Origin: Fervidobacterium sp. UBA5837 | Lineage (GTDB): Bacteria; Thermotogota; Thermotogae; Thermotogales; Fervidobacteriaceae | Assembly (NCBI GenBank): GCA_002432805.1 | Contig: DJGV01000013.1 | Span: 107,866-161,115, forward strand | Direction: 5' to 3' | Length of the DNA stretch: 53,250 nucleotides | Part shown: positions 25,372-34,223 of the stretch, piece by piece | Layout of the letters: every line of letters begins with the position of its first letter | Numbering within the stretch: position 1 is the first letter of the stretch | Notes under the pieces: model-generated | The model's database searches: none | Seen by the model: the letters and a program-made list of their open reading frames with translations, nothing else | Told to the model about the DNA's origin: nothing | Translations under genes and position numbers: made by a program

Positions 25372-27141
25372 TTAATTGCTCGATTTTACCACGCCAAGCA
25401 CTTGAATCTTTGCTGATGAATTCTTTGCAGGTGTGCCTGCAGGCTGATATGCAGCCGTGGTGAGTCTTGGATCATACACATAGGTCTTGTAATAACCAGT
25501 TTGAGTTTGACCCGTTGAAGGATTAAAAGTTCCGACCGGTCCTCTGGCATTCTGCATGATGCTACCAAAAGAGAATAACTGACCTGCAGAACTATCACTG
25601 TCATAATCCTCGACTGTAAACGAACCATTGAATGCATAGATGCTTGCAAATATTTTCATATTGTAAAGTTTAAGATAATTAGCTCCCTGAGCAACAGGTT
25701 CTGAAACAACTACATCATTTTTGGAAACAAGATTTAGCGATGATTTCTCGTTATCTAAAACGTAATCTTTGATATTGTTTATAGTATCGTTATTTAATGC
25801 GACACCGGAACGCTGAGTTTCCTGATCTGTAAAGTAGTTCGTATATGTATCATATGGTATCAATCTGTCTTTTATGTAGATGTTGTCTTCTGAATAAAGT
25901 GTATAATTTCCAAGGTATTTTGATAAATATGAATCGCCATCTATAGTTATGTTACCAGTTGAGTATATAACACCGTTGAATAATGTATTAACTTGATAAG
26001 ATTTTGACCATTTCTTGCCACTTTTTGTTTCCTTTATAACCGTTGCATAAGGCGCGCCACTGGCTAGCCACTTTATCGTATATCTTGTATTGCTTCCATC
26101 GTAGATTCTCAAATCGTAATCATTTGTACCTGTACCGTGACTAAAGCTTATAGTTATGTCGCTGCCGAATTTTATACCAGTTGCTGTTGCCGGAGTACTT
26201 TCCAAAAGCGAATATGATCTTACAAAGGATTGTATATTTGCTTGATATTCAGCAGCTAACAAACTAAAATCAAGGCTTGACGCATCAGTACCACTCAGTT
26301 TCCTGTACTTTGGATTACCATTCATCGTTGCGTAATTGGAATATTGGGCTTCATCAACAATTTTACCAGAAGCATTTATTATCCCCTTGAATTCGACTGT
26401 TCCATTAAACGTGGGTTTGCCACCTGCATTGTTTATGTATATGTAATCGTTTGACCTCATAGGACCATCTATAAGCTCCCCAGCCTTAAAATAAATTGGA
26501 TCTTGACCTGGTTTTTTTTCGCTGTTCGTGAAATAAAGATATTGATTGAGTAGTTTCGGTCCAACGAGGCAGTATGTGTAAGTCGTTGAATATTTGGTTT
26601 GATTGTTAGCCGCCTTGTACTGCCTTTTTACCATTGAGATTAGGAGTACTGTCGAATTGCCCAGCTTTGGCATCTGGAAGGCATACAGAGATATTTGATA
26701 AGGACTTCTCAACGTTATATAGCTGGTTATTTGATTGAACAAATCAATAGCTGAACTTTCCGACTTGATTAACCCACTGTCTTGATTGTTTGTAGATGAC
26801 CAATCGTAGATTTTGCATGCTTTCGTTGTGGAAACATATGTTGTGATGTAATTCTGCCAATCTTGATTGAGTTTGCCTTTGAAATCGTTAAACCAAGTCG
26901 GTACATTATCGTTGTAAAGTAACGATGCACCCAATATTCCAAGAAATTTTGGTTTTAGGAATCCCACTCCTACATTCAATATGTTCACTGAATCAGAGTC
27001 ATTTTGTATCGATGAGAGAGTAGACACTGCCCTTTCGCGATAATTGGCCACTCCTTGATATAGTGTAAGAAGTGTGATGCTTACAACTACCATCATCACT
27101 AATACAACCGCGGTCATAAAACCTTTACGCATGTTTCCCAT
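25372..27141 (-). CDS. Large PilX-like surface protein of a pilin cluster
   Basis: The N-terminus MGNMRKGFMTAVVLVMMVVV looks like a type IV minor pilin: a basic leader, Gly-Phe, then a hydrophobic helix. Residue +5 is Val, not Glu, as in PilX-type proteins. The remaining 560 residues are rich in Asn, Ser, Thr and Tyr and appear to be beta-rich. TLFNGVIYSTGNITIDGDSY and similar segments resemble the repeated strands of bactofilin- or PilX-like extracellular domains. The start is placed at 27141, because GGAGGGG lies 4 bases before that ATG. It is the last gene of a three-gene cluster and may be a tip or adhesion subunit. Confidence 0.6.
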   Translation of the reverse strand: MGNMRKGFMTAVVLVMMVVVSITLLTLYQGVANYRERAVSTLSSIQNDSDSVNILNVGVGFLKPKFLGILGASLLYNDNVPTWFNDFKGKLNQDWQNYITTYVSTTKACKIYDWSSTNNQDSGLIKSESSAIDLFNQITSYITLRSPYQISLYAFQMPKLGNSTVLLISMVKRQYKAANNQTKYSTTYTYCLVGPKLLNQYLYFTNSEKKPGQDPIYFKAGELIDGPMRSNDYIYINNAGGKPTFNGTVEFKGIINASGKIVDEAQYSNYATMNGNPKYRKLSGTDASSLDFSLLAAEYQANIQSFVRSYSLLESTPATATGIKFGSDITISFSHGTGTNDYDLRIYDGSNTRYTIKWLASGAPYATVIKETKSGKKWSKSYQVNTLFNGVIYSTGNITIDGDSYLSKYLGNYTLYSEDNIYIKDRLIPYDTYTNYFTDQETQRSGVALNNDTINNIKDYVLDNEKSSLNLVSKNDVVVSEPVAQGANYLKLYNMKIFASIYAFNGSFTVEDYDSDSSAGQLFSFGSIMQNARGPVGTFNPSTGQTQTGYYKTYVYDPRLTTAAYQPAGTPAKNSSAKIQVLGVVKSSN

Positions 27142-27182
27142 AGGACCCCTCCATTTCAATTCTTGACGAGTCACCGTTTACA

Positions 27183-27671
27183 TTACGAAGATTGTGTCAA
27201 TATGGTAAGTAGTGGTACTGTGTACGTCGTATTTTTACCTTCTTTGTCTTTTATCTTATCTGTTTCTATCGTCATGAGTATGTTGGTGTCATTGACTGCA
27301 AATTTGATGTTTGAAATCATCTGTGAAAGTTCCAATACCTTCTTGCCATTGAACTTTAGCTCGCGGGATGTTTGGTCATATTCGAGCACTAAATTGCTCA
27401 CAGTCGGCATACTGCCATTTGGAACAAAGTATCCAATCTTGAATTTGTTTGTAGCACCAGCAATTTCCATATCATCTTTTGTTGTCCAAACGCTCTGCGA
27501 GAGGACCTGGTTTAAAGTATTCGATATCATCTGTACTTCTGAGAAAAACTCTAAGTATTTTTGGTTGACTTCAAGGGTTGTGAATGTTTGATTAAATATC
27601 AACCCCATCATTCCAAAAAGTATTGTAACAACGATCAAACTCGCAATCATTCCACCGAATGTCAAATCCAT
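27183..27671 (-). CDS. Pilin-like membrane-anchored protein
   Basis: It is a 162-residue protein with one N-terminal hydrophobic helix (FGGMIASLIVVTILFGMMGL) and a long helix (FFSEVQMISNTLNQVLSQS). A small beta domain ends it (KFAVNDTNILMTIE). This is the outline of a PilW/PilJ-type minor pseudopilin. It lacks a clear Gly-Phe cleavage site and Glu5, so processing by the prepilin peptidase is doubtful. The ATG at 27671 has GAGGTGA 7 bases before it. It lies between the prepilin and the large PilX-like gene. Confidence 0.55.
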   Translation of the reverse strand: MDLTFGGMIASLIVVTILFGMMGLIFNQTFTTLEVNQKYLEFFSEVQMISNTLNQVLSQSVWTTKDDMEIAGATNKFKIGYFVPNGSMPTVSNLVLEYDQTSRELKFNGKKVLELSQMISNIKFAVNDTNILMTIETDKIKDKEGKNTTYTVPLLTILTQSS

Positions 27672-27715
27672 GGCCACATCACCTCAAATCATAGTTCTTT
27701 CATCAAATCAACAGA

Positions 27716-28102
27716 TCAATAGTCCTTGTGTCTATAGGCAACAAATGTCTGAGTCTTGCCCTGCAAATATTCAATGGTAACTGAGTATTTTTCAACCCCG
27801 GCAATTTCTTCCTTGATGATGTTTGAAACCTTTGGATAGGTGTCTTTTCCTCCATTGAAAATCTGATTTATCTCACTTGCAGTTATTTGCGCTGTTCCAA
27901 TACCACCTTTGATGTTGATGTATCTTGATATGAATGTTTCCAATTCAACGACCTTTTGAAGATTTCGCGTGGAGCTCAAACTATTGAGTATGCCGGATAT
28001 TCCGGTGCCAACTGTCATAAAGACTATTGAAATCAGAAGCAATCCAACTATCGTTTCCATTAGTGTGAATCCTTGTCTCATTTTCGGCTTATTGACTCTC
28101 AC
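27716..28102 (-). CDS. Prepilin-type protein with N-terminal methylation motif
   Basis: A short basic leader (MRVNKPKMRQG) is followed by FTLMETIVGLLLISIVF, a textbook type IV prepilin motif. It has Gly at -1, Phe at +1 and Glu at +5. The globular domain is about 95 residues, with the sheet-like VEKYSVTIEYLQGKTQTFVA near the end. I use the GTG at 28102, because AAGGAGGT lies 7 bases before it. It is the first gene of a three-gene pilin-like cluster. No assembly ATPase, platform protein or peptidase gene is nearby, so these must be encoded elsewhere. Confidence 0.8.
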   Translation of the reverse strand: MRVNKPKMRQGFTLMETIVGLLLISIVFMTVGTGISGILNSLSSTRNLQKVVELETFISRYINIKGGIGTAQITASEINQIFNGGKDTYPKVSNIIKEEIAGVEKYSVTIEYLQGKTQTFVAYRHKDY

Positions 28103-28153
28103 ATAATGTACCTCCTTGTTAAGCATGTTAAGCAACTTATTTTTTACACATGT

Positions 28154-28162
28154 ATTATACCA
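28154..28162 (-). promoter_or_regulatory. Extended -10 promoter of the pilin-like cluster
   Basis: On the minus strand TGGTATAAT is a TGnTATAAT element. A 14-bp perfect palindrome (28168-28181) lies where the -35 would be. Confidence 0.6.
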
Positions 28163-28167
28163 CATCA

Positions 28168-28181
28168 TCTAAATATTTAGA
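28168..28181. repeat. 14-bp palindrome upstream of the pilin promoter
   Basis: TCTAAATATTTAGA is a perfect palindrome just upstream of the -10 of the pilin cluster, in the position of a regulator site overlapping the -35. It also lies 25 bases before the GGDEF remnant on the other strand. Confidence 0.6.
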
Positions 28182-28205
28182 CCAAGTATTCGATAATATA
28201 GTTGA

Positions 28206-28421
28206 ATGTTTAAGATGTTGAAAGGTGGCAATGAGTTCTTGATTTACATAGATTCACCAGAACCGGAGTATTTGATTCAAAGGATACAAAAGAATGCAAA
28301 TGCAAGTTTTTCGTATGGCCTCGTAGATTTCAAAGAGTGCCAAAAGTTGAATGAGGTTATACAAAAGGCTGATATGAGAATGTATGAAAATAAGAGAAAA
28401 GTTAAGGGAACGAAGAATTAG
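28206..28421 (+). pseudogene. Remnant of a GGDEF domain (C-terminal half)
   Basis: The 71-codon frame begins almost at a GGDEF motif (LKGGNEFLIYID, with Asn for the central Asp). It ends with the typical final helix of the domain (EVIQKADMRMYENKRK). The N-terminal half of the domain is absent, and the DNA upstream is the pilin promoter, with an in-frame TGA directly before the ATG. It is therefore most likely the surviving end of a diguanylate cyclase gene whose front was lost when the pilin cluster was placed beside it. A short regulatory protein is possible, but there is no good ribosome binding site. Confidence 0.65.
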
Positions 28422-28478
28422 TATGTGAAGAGAAATGGTTCAGATGTAAAAGAAAGTTTCCTCTCTCCAGCTTTGTTG

Positions 28479-28487
28479 TGATATAAT
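28479..28487 (+). promoter_or_regulatory. Extended -10 promoter of the HD-domain gene
   Basis: TGATATAAT at 28479-28487 is a TGnTATAAT element without a clear -35. It lies about 45 bases before the chosen start. Confidence 0.55.
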
Positions 28488-28533
28488 TTTGTTTATAGGG
28501 TTTTTGCCTTGGAATGATAAAGGAGGAGCAGAG

Positions 28534-29607
28534 TTGGGAAGGGGAAATTTTCTTTTTTCACTGACTAATCTTCTTACTATTCAAAGATGGAATAACAGAC
28601 CTGCTATTTTACGGTTCTCTGAAGCGGATAATGCATACAATACGTTCTTTCTGTCGTTTGTCTTTAGGGCAATGAGTGGTAAGTCGCTCGAACCTGTGCT
28701 ACGCTGGAGGCTCTCAAGGGAGTTGCCAAAGATTTTGCTTTCCGATATCTCTTTGCAATTGAAGGAACGTATCGAGAGATTCTCACCACATGTGTGGAAC
28801 GATGTTACAAAAAAGGCAATCAATGAGCTTTCTACAATTGCAGATAAGGAACTCATAGATTTGTTGATCGATGAGTCTCCAAAGTATGAACAGATCGATA
28901 AGCTTGCTGATCTGTATGTAAGTTATCTCGAAGCATATGAGAATGGAAAGGTTTTTGACTATTCTCAGCCAATTGAAGAACTAAATGAAAAGATCTCTCA
29001 TCTCTCAAGTAATTTTAATGCTGGTGATGTTGATAAATACTGGAGTGTTGCGCAGTATGTGTGGGTTGCGCTTTTGAATCTCACTTCCATGGTAAGGTGG
29101 AACCGCACGCATAGAAATATCAGATCTACCGTATCTGGCCATTCTTTCATCGTCCTCGTCATATCTTACATCATCGCAAAACTCGTTCAATATGATGATA
29201 TAGAGGAAATCATAACAAGATCAACACTTCATGATTTGCCGGAGGCGTTTACCGGTGATGTGATAACGCCCACGAAAAAGAAGACGGGGGAACTAGAGGA
29301 ATTGGTTTCTGTAGTTGAGCAAGAGATGGTTACAGAATGGATAAATGGAAATGAAAATGTGAAAATCCTTGCACATTATATACCACATTGTATAGATCCG
29401 TTTATTGGTGATGGTGGACGCATCGTAAGAACTGCGGATTATTTTGCTGCCCTCTTGGAATGCGGTGTGGAAATTTACTCAGGAAACAGGTTGGATATCT
29501 TTAGAAGTAATTTCTTTTCTTTCAAAAAGTTAATAAAGGAGATGTCTCCAATAGACGTTTCTGATTGGATAGACGAGGTAGAAGCAATGGCCTTTTTGTA
29601 TCAGTGA
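28534..29607 (+). CDS. HD-domain phosphohydrolase (YfbR/HDDC2-like)
   Basis: The C-terminal half has the metal-binding HD pattern: a histidine in VSGHSF, then STLHDLPEAFTGD, and a later aspartate in VRTADYFAALLE. The LHDLPEAFTGD spacing resembles YfbR-type 5'-deoxynucleotidases. The first 170 residues match no domain I recognise and contain many helices. The start is a TTG at 28534, with AAGGAGGA 6 bases before it. The substrate is unknown; nucleoside monophosphates are the family's usual target. It lies upstream of minC but is separated from it by 53 bases. Confidence 0.75.
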   Translation: MGRGNFLFSLTNLLTIQRWNNRPAILRFSEADNAYNTFFLSFVFRAMSGKSLEPVLRWRLSRELPKILLSDISLQLKERIERFSPHVWNDVTKKAINELSTIADKELIDLLIDESPKYEQIDKLADLYVSYLEAYENGKVFDYSQPIEELNEKISHLSSNFNAGDVDKYWSVAQYVWVALLNLTSMVRWNRTHRNIRSTVSGHSFIVLVISYIIAKLVQYDDIEEIITRSTLHDLPEAFTGDVITPTKKKTGELEELVSVVEQEMVTEWINGNENVKILAHYIPHCIDPFIGDGGRIVRTADYFAALLECGVEIYSGNRLDIFRSNFFSFKKLIKEMSPIDVSDWIDEVEAMAFLYQ

Positions 29608-29660
29608 GATACTCCGCAATAACTTGATAGATACTTGATAACAAGATGGAGGTATAAGTC

Positions 29661-30305
29661 GTGGTAGACTTCAAGATGACAAAGGATGGTTTGATTCTTT
29701 ACATCCGAGACTATACGGATATATACACTGTACTTCAAGGTATAGATGAAAAGGTCAAGAGTATGCGAAGCTTTTTTGCGCAAGGTGACAAAATCATGCT
29801 TCTTGTAGAGGAGCATGAAAAACATATATCCGATATTCCGAAAATCGTATCTCGCGTACAGGAACTCGGATTGACGATTTCTCACGTGCTCATGGGCTCT
29901 GAAGGGGAGAAGGATGTCATAATCCGAAAAAAAGTTGATATGGTAAATCAGGGTGATACTCGTTCAGGCACTAAGATTGTGAAGAAGAATTTGAGGAGTG
30001 GGCAGAACATCATCCATTCCGGTGATGTGGTTCTAATCGGTAATTTGCACGCTGGCGCTGAAATTGTAGCAGGTGGTAGTGTCGTTGTCTTTGGAAGATG
30101 TCAGGGGACTGTGAGAGCGGGTGTGAACGAAGGCCGTGAGTCGATTATCGCAGCACTTTCCTTCGAAGCACCGTTTGCACAGATATCTGATTTGAAGGCT
30201 ACTTTTAGCGAGAAAATTGCTTTTCCATGCGTGCTATACGTAAAGGTTGGTAGAATAGAGATAGGGGACTATAATGCAAAGATTGGAGGGATCTACATTG
30301 AGTAG
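29661..30305 (+). CDS. minC: Septum site-determining protein MinC
   Basis: It is an inhibitor of FtsZ ring assembly. The N-terminal domain of about 95 residues is followed by the C-terminal right-handed beta-helix, with the repeated VVLIGNLHAGAEIVAGGSV and GRCQGTVRAGVNEG turns typical of MinC. The 214-residue length fits the family. The GTG start has ATGGAGG about 9 bases before it. MinD and MinE are not in the window. It overlaps the following peptidase gene by 8 bases, so the three genes minC and the two M42 peptidases probably form one operon. Confidence 0.93.
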   Translation: MVDFKMTKDGLILYIRDYTDIYTVLQGIDEKVKSMRSFFAQGDKIMLLVEEHEKHISDIPKIVSRVQELGLTISHVLMGSEGEKDVIIRKKVDMVNQGDTRSGTKIVKKNLRSGQNIIHSGDVVLIGNLHAGAEIVAGGSVVVFGRCQGTVRAGVNEGRESIIAALSFEAPFAQISDLKATFSEKIAFPCVLYVKVGRIEIGDYNAKIGGIYIE

Positions 30306-31320
30306 TTTCAATTCACTTGATACGAAAGATTTATTGCTGAAAGTCACTTCAATTCCTGGACCGTCTGGATATGAAGATGAAGTACTCGAGGAAATCAAGA
30401 ACGTTATGAAAGATTATTCTGACGAGTGTTTCAAGACAGCTATGGGTAGTTTGGTGTGTGTCAAGAAGGGAAAAGGGCCAAAGATCGGATTTTTTGCACA
30501 TGCTGATCAAATTGCGTTCTTAGTAACAAAGATTTACGAAGATGGGTTCATCAGGCTATCCGGTGTTGGTGGCTGGGATCCGAAGGTAATTGCAAGCCAG
30601 AAGGTTTGGGTGCATACGAAAAATGGGAAGTTGAGAGGGATTGTAGGCTTCATGCCTCCACACCTTCAAACAACGGAAGAGTCTAAGAAGGTACCAGATT
30701 ATGATCATCTCTTCGTCGATGTAACGATGAATTCAAATTGGAAAGATATATCGATTGGCGATTTGGTGACTGTGGATACAAAGGGATTTGTTAATGGTGA
30801 TATCGTCTTTGCACCTGCATTAGACAATAGAGCAAGTTGCGTGGCAATCATCAAGGCAGCAGAGTTGCTCTGGAAGATGAATATCGATGCAGAGGTTTAC
30901 TTTGTGTTTTCTACTCAGGAAGAGATTGGCGGTCCTGGTGCTAAGAGTGCCGCATATATTTCGGAGATTGAATACGGCATTGTCATAGATGTGACACATG
31001 GTGATGAGGATATCCCCGGTTTTCCAAAGATAAAAATAGGTGACGGACCTGCGATTTGCGTTGGACCGGTAACGAATAAGAAATTTGTTGAACATATAAA
31101 AAATGCAGCAAGGAAGTACAATATAAAGACGCAGATAGAGGCTATAGCTGGTAGGTCTGGTACGGATACAGACGATGTCCAGCTTACGAGGATAGGCGTC
31201 AAGACTGGGTTGGTCTCTATCCCACAAAAGTACATGCACAATCCGTATGAGAAGTTGTGTGCAAAAGATGTAGAAGATACTGCAAAATTACTTGCGTTCA
31301 GCGCTGCTGAACTGCAGTGA
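30298..31320 (+). CDS. M42-family metallopeptidase (paralogue 1)
   Basis: It is an aminopeptidase or de-blocking enzyme of the FrvX/glutamyl-aminopeptidase group. Metal and catalytic residues are visible: a histidine in FFAHADQIAF, an aspartate in ALDNRASC, the Glu pair in STQEEIGGPGA, an aspartate in VTHGDED, and a C-terminal histidine in YMHNPYEK. The first motif reads HADQ where most family members have HxDE. The TTG at 30298 is chosen, because GGAGGG lies 7 bases before it; it overlaps the minC stop by 8 bases. Together with the next gene it would trim peptides in a proteolytic organism. Confidence 0.9.
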   Translation: MSSFNSLDTKDLLLKVTSIPGPSGYEDEVLEEIKNVMKDYSDECFKTAMGSLVCVKKGKGPKIGFFAHADQIAFLVTKIYEDGFIRLSGVGGWDPKVIASQKVWVHTKNGKLRGIVGFMPPHLQTTEESKKVPDYDHLFVDVTMNSNWKDISIGDLVTVDTKGFVNGDIVFAPALDNRASCVAIIKAAELLWKMNIDAEVYFVFSTQEEIGGPGAKSAAYISEIEYGIVIDVTHGDEDIPGFPKIKIGDGPAICVGPVTNKKFVEHIKNAARKYNIKTQIEAIAGRSGTDTDDVQLTRIGVKTGLVSIPQKYMHNPYEKLCAKDVEDTAKLLAFSAAELQ

Positions 31321-31340
31321 TTGAGCTTGGAGGTGGAAAT

Positions 31341-32345
31341 ATGTTTACTTTCTTAAAAGAACTTACGGAGATAAAGGGCCCGTCAGGTTTTGAGGATGAT
31401 GTAAGGGAATACATAAAGTCTAAGATAAAAGATAAGGTTGATGAAGTTTTTGAAGACAGAATGGGTAATCTCATCGTTCTTAAAAAGGGTAAGAAGGGTT
31501 GTAAGAAGATATTGCTCGATGCACACATGGATGAAGTTGGATTCATGGTGACGAACATAAATGAGGATGGTACGTTGTCGTTTGCACCTCTCGGTGGTGT
31601 TGATGTTAGGGTCATTCTCAGTAAAAAGGTACTCGTTGGGAAAGATGTAACCGGAATTATAGGATACAAAGCAGCACATCTTCAGCATGACGATGACTAT
31701 GCAAGGGTTCCAAAATATTCTGAACTGAAGATAGATATAGGTGCTTCGTCAAAATCAGAGGCAGAGAAAAAGGTTGCAATAGGTGATCCTGTATCTTTTA
31801 CAACGGAATACGAAGAAGTTGGAGATTACATCATTGCGAAGGCGTTAGATGATAGGTGCGGATGCAGTATTTTGATGGATTTGATAAACGATGGGATAGA
31901 GACAAATTGCGATGTGTATTTTGCATTTACAGTCCAAGAGGAGACTGGTTTGAGAGGACCGGCAATCGTTGCTGAACAACTAAATGCAGACGTGGCAATT
32001 GCCGTTGAGACAACAACAAGTGGTGATGACCCTGAGCTTGAAAAGCAATTGTGGTCCACTCATCTTGGCAATGGGCCTGCGATCACGTTTATGCACAGCG
32101 GCTACGTTGTAAGTAAGGCAATATTTGACAAGCTCGTGGAGACGGCAAAGCGAAACAACATACCTTTCCAGTACAAAATGAGAACGGTAGGCGGAACGAA
32201 TGCGCGAAGATACGCATCGACTGGAATACCTGCTGGAGTTGTTTCAACCCCTGCACGCTATATCCACAGTCCCGTATCTGAAGTTCGGAAGGATGATTAC
32301 GAGAATGCATTCAAGTTGCTGAAGGCATTTTTGGAATCGGAATAA
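31341..32345 (+). CDS. M42-family metallopeptidase (paralogue 2)
   Basis: This is a second member of the same family. Its motifs are LLDAHMDEVGFMV (canonical HxDE), KALDDRCGC, FTVQEETGLRGPA and a C-terminal histidine in YIHSP. It is 334 residues from the ATG at 31341, which is preceded by GGAGGTGG. The gap to the first paralogue is 20 bases. Having two divergent M42 genes side by side suggests that they form different homo-oligomers, or one mixed dodecamer, with different residue preferences. Confidence 0.92.
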   Translation: MFTFLKELTEIKGPSGFEDDVREYIKSKIKDKVDEVFEDRMGNLIVLKKGKKGCKKILLDAHMDEVGFMVTNINEDGTLSFAPLGGVDVRVILSKKVLVGKDVTGIIGYKAAHLQHDDDYARVPKYSELKIDIGASSKSEAEKKVAIGDPVSFTTEYEEVGDYIIAKALDDRCGCSILMDLINDGIETNCDVYFAFTVQEETGLRGPAIVAEQLNADVAIAVETTTSGDDPELEKQLWSTHLGNGPAITFMHSGYVVSKAIFDKLVETAKRNNIPFQYKMRTVGGTNARRYASTGIPAGVVSTPARYIHSPVSEVRKDDYENAFKLLKAFLESE

Positions 32346-32366
32346 ATAAATGGAATATGTGAGTGA

Positions 32367-32400
32367 AAAAAGTTGGCCCAATGGCCAACTTTTTCTTTTT
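32367..32400. terminator. Bidirectional intrinsic terminator
   Basis: AAAAAGTTGGCC (32367-32378) pairs with GGCCAACTTTTT (32383-32394) around a CAAT loop. It serves the peptidase genes on the plus strand and the PfkB gene on the minus strand, which converge here. Confidence 0.9.
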
Positions 32401-32422
32401 CTCACTTATACACTAACGTATG

Positions 32423-33304
32423 TCAACATATGCTGTTGAAATGTTCTAGATCCGCTAATGTCGGAAAGGCTTCTGTTGTTCCTTTGCGTGTGCATGTGAA
32501 TGTGCCACAAGTGTTTGCAAAGTGTAGTATTTCATCAACTGAGAAATCCTTGAGTAACCCATAAATGCATCCAGCAGTAAAGGAATCACCTGCTCCTGTT
32601 GTGTCTATTGGTCTTATCTTCAACGGCTCTTTGTAAACCTGTGCGTTTCTAGATATGTACATACTGCCTTTACTACCCAGTTTCACAAAGATGTGTCTTA
32701 TTCCACGGTTGAGTAAGCACTCGCCTGCACGTTGCACACTTTCTTCGTCAGAAACGTAGAGTAGTTCGTGCTCGTTGAGTGATGCATACTCCACACCTGC
32801 GATTAGTTCTTCATTTATGTGCTCTGTATATTCCAAGAAGATTTTGGCACCGATATCAACCAAATACGTCAAGATGCTCTCATCTAATCCAGCTTGAAGA
32901 AATACTATATCGGAAGATAAAATCAAATCTTCATATTCGCTCAAAACTGTTTTATGGAGTAACGTATTCGCACCTAAGTAATTGAACATCGTATTGTTTC
33001 CATCTTTGTCCACAACTATGAATGTTATGCCCGTTCCCCTTTTTTCTTCAGTTGAACAAATTAGATGGGGTACGACACCAAATTGTAGCAATTTGTTACA
33101 AGCAAAGTTACCAAACTCATCTTTGCCAACGCTGGCAATCATGTGTGATTCTATTCCAAGTTTTGAGAGTGCAACCGACACGTTCGTGCCTTTTCCGCCT
33201 ATTGAGATGTCTATATCTTTCGACACATGGTTTTCATTTATTTCGATCTTTGAAACTGGGTAGAACATGTCGATGTTCAGTTTACCTATGCAAGTAACAC
33301 GCAT
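32423..33304 (-). CDS. PfkB-family carbohydrate kinase (ribokinase-like)
   Basis: It phosphorylates a sugar or nucleoside with ATP. The first signature is ISIGGKGTNVSVALSKLG, and the catalytic signature is DTTGAGDSFTAGCIYGL, whose Asp in GAGD is the base. The 294-residue length fits ribokinase-type members. The substrate is not clear. The start is the ATG at 33304, with GGGAG 8 bases before it; a frame extension of 7 codons runs further up. It follows the TPR gene by 22 bases and probably shares its transcript. No transporter or pathway gene next to it helps to name the sugar. Confidence 0.85.
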   Translation of the reverse strand: MRVTCIGKLNIDMFYPVSKIEINENHVSKDIDISIGGKGTNVSVALSKLGIESHMIASVGKDEFGNFACNKLLQFGVVPHLICSTEEKRGTGITFIVVDKDGNNTMFNYLGANTLLHKTVLSEYEDLILSSDIVFLQAGLDESILTYLVDIGAKIFLEYTEHINEELIAGVEYASLNEHELLYVSDEESVQRAGECLLNRGIRHIFVKLGSKGSMYISRNAQVYKEPLKIRPIDTTGAGDSFTAGCIYGLLKDFSVDEILHFANTCGTFTCTRKGTTEAFPTLADLEHFNSIC

Positions 33305-33325
33305 CCGCACAACTCCCAATGGCAT

Positions 33326-34090
33326 CTATTTGAGCTTATCCAGTTCATCTTTTGCAATCTTCTTTGCCTCGTTATGTGTTCCCACGAGTTTCGGATTGGC
33401 AGGGCTGGTTGTCACCTTTTTAAACATCTCTTTCGCCTTATCTTTATCGCCTGTTTTTAGATAAAGGTATCCAAGTTCAAGGTATATGTTGGGATAATCT
33501 GGTGTAAGTTGGAGCGCTTTGTTAAGCAGTTCCTCAGATTTCTTGTAGTTGTAGAGTGGCCATGGCACATCTCGATAGCGCATGCCAGAGGCAATGTATG
33601 CAAAAGTTTTGTAGAGTCTTCCCTCTTCATCGTTCTCGTCGAGTAGTTTTATTGCTGTGTCTATGTATTTATCCAAATCACCAAGCATGAATAGACTTTG
33701 GACGATACCTTTATACTGTGCAAGCCTTCCTATCGAAGCACCAGCAATGTAATGGGCTCTTCCATTACTTGGATCTAACTTTATGGCTGCTTCTGCAAGT
33801 GACCTTGCCTTGGTCAACTTCTCTTCCTTTTCGTTTGAAGGCACGCCCCAATCAGCGTATTCAAGATAACAATCTGCAAGAACTGTCAAGAGCATTGGGT
33901 CCTTATCGTAATTCGGTATTGCTTCTATTGCCTTGATTACAGCCAACATCTTCACCGCGCTTCTGTCTTTTCGTGCATCGTAGAACTTGTCATTCATCGT
34001 ATTTCCAATAATACTTGCCATGGTGAGTGTGCTGAACAAAATTGCCATGACCAAAGTGATGAAAACTACTTTCCTTCCCATCTTGTTCAT
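33326..34090 (-). CDS. Secreted or membrane-anchored TPR protein
   Basis: An N-terminal hydrophobic segment (KVVFITLVMAILFSTLTMAS) is a signal peptide or anchor. It is followed by tetratricopeptide-like helices; the clearest is PDYPNIYLELGYLYLKTGDK near the C-terminus. An earlier SNGRAHYIAGASIGRLAQYK is also repeat-like. There is no enzyme motif. GAGGAGGGG precedes the ATG by 5 bases. It probably binds other proteins in the periplasm. Its own extended -10 promoter lies upstream. Confidence 0.65.
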   Translation of the reverse strand: MNKMGRKVVFITLVMAILFSTLTMASIIGNTMNDKFYDARKDRSAVKMLAVIKAIEAIPNYDKDPMLLTVLADCYLEYADWGVPSNEKEEKLTKARSLAEAAIKLDPSNGRAHYIAGASIGRLAQYKGIVQSLFMLGDLDKYIDTAIKLLDENDEEGRLYKTFAYIASGMRYRDVPWPLYNYKKSEELLNKALQLTPDYPNIYLELGYLYLKTGDKDKAKEMFKKVTTSPANPKLVGTHNEAKKIAKDELDKLK

Positions 34091-34146
34091 TCTAACCCCT
34101 CCTCGTTAATTCGTTAGAGTGTATGAATTGAACATAACTAAATTTT

Positions 34147-34155
34147 ATTATACCA
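34147..34155 (-). promoter_or_regulatory. Extended -10 promoter of the TPR gene
   Basis: On the minus strand TGGTATAAT lies about 55 bases before the TPR gene start. It is divergent from the fmt promoter 12 bases away. Confidence 0.55.
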
Positions 34156-34166
34156 CAATATTATCG

Positions 34167-34175
34167 TGATATAAT
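34167..34175 (+). promoter_or_regulatory. Extended -10 promoter of fmt
   Basis: TGATATAAT lies about 50 bases before the fmt start. With the minus-strand element it forms a divergent pair. Confidence 0.55.
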
Positions 34176-34223
34176 CTAATACAGATAATTCACAGATATT
34201 GCCTTATGTAGGAGGATTAGAGC

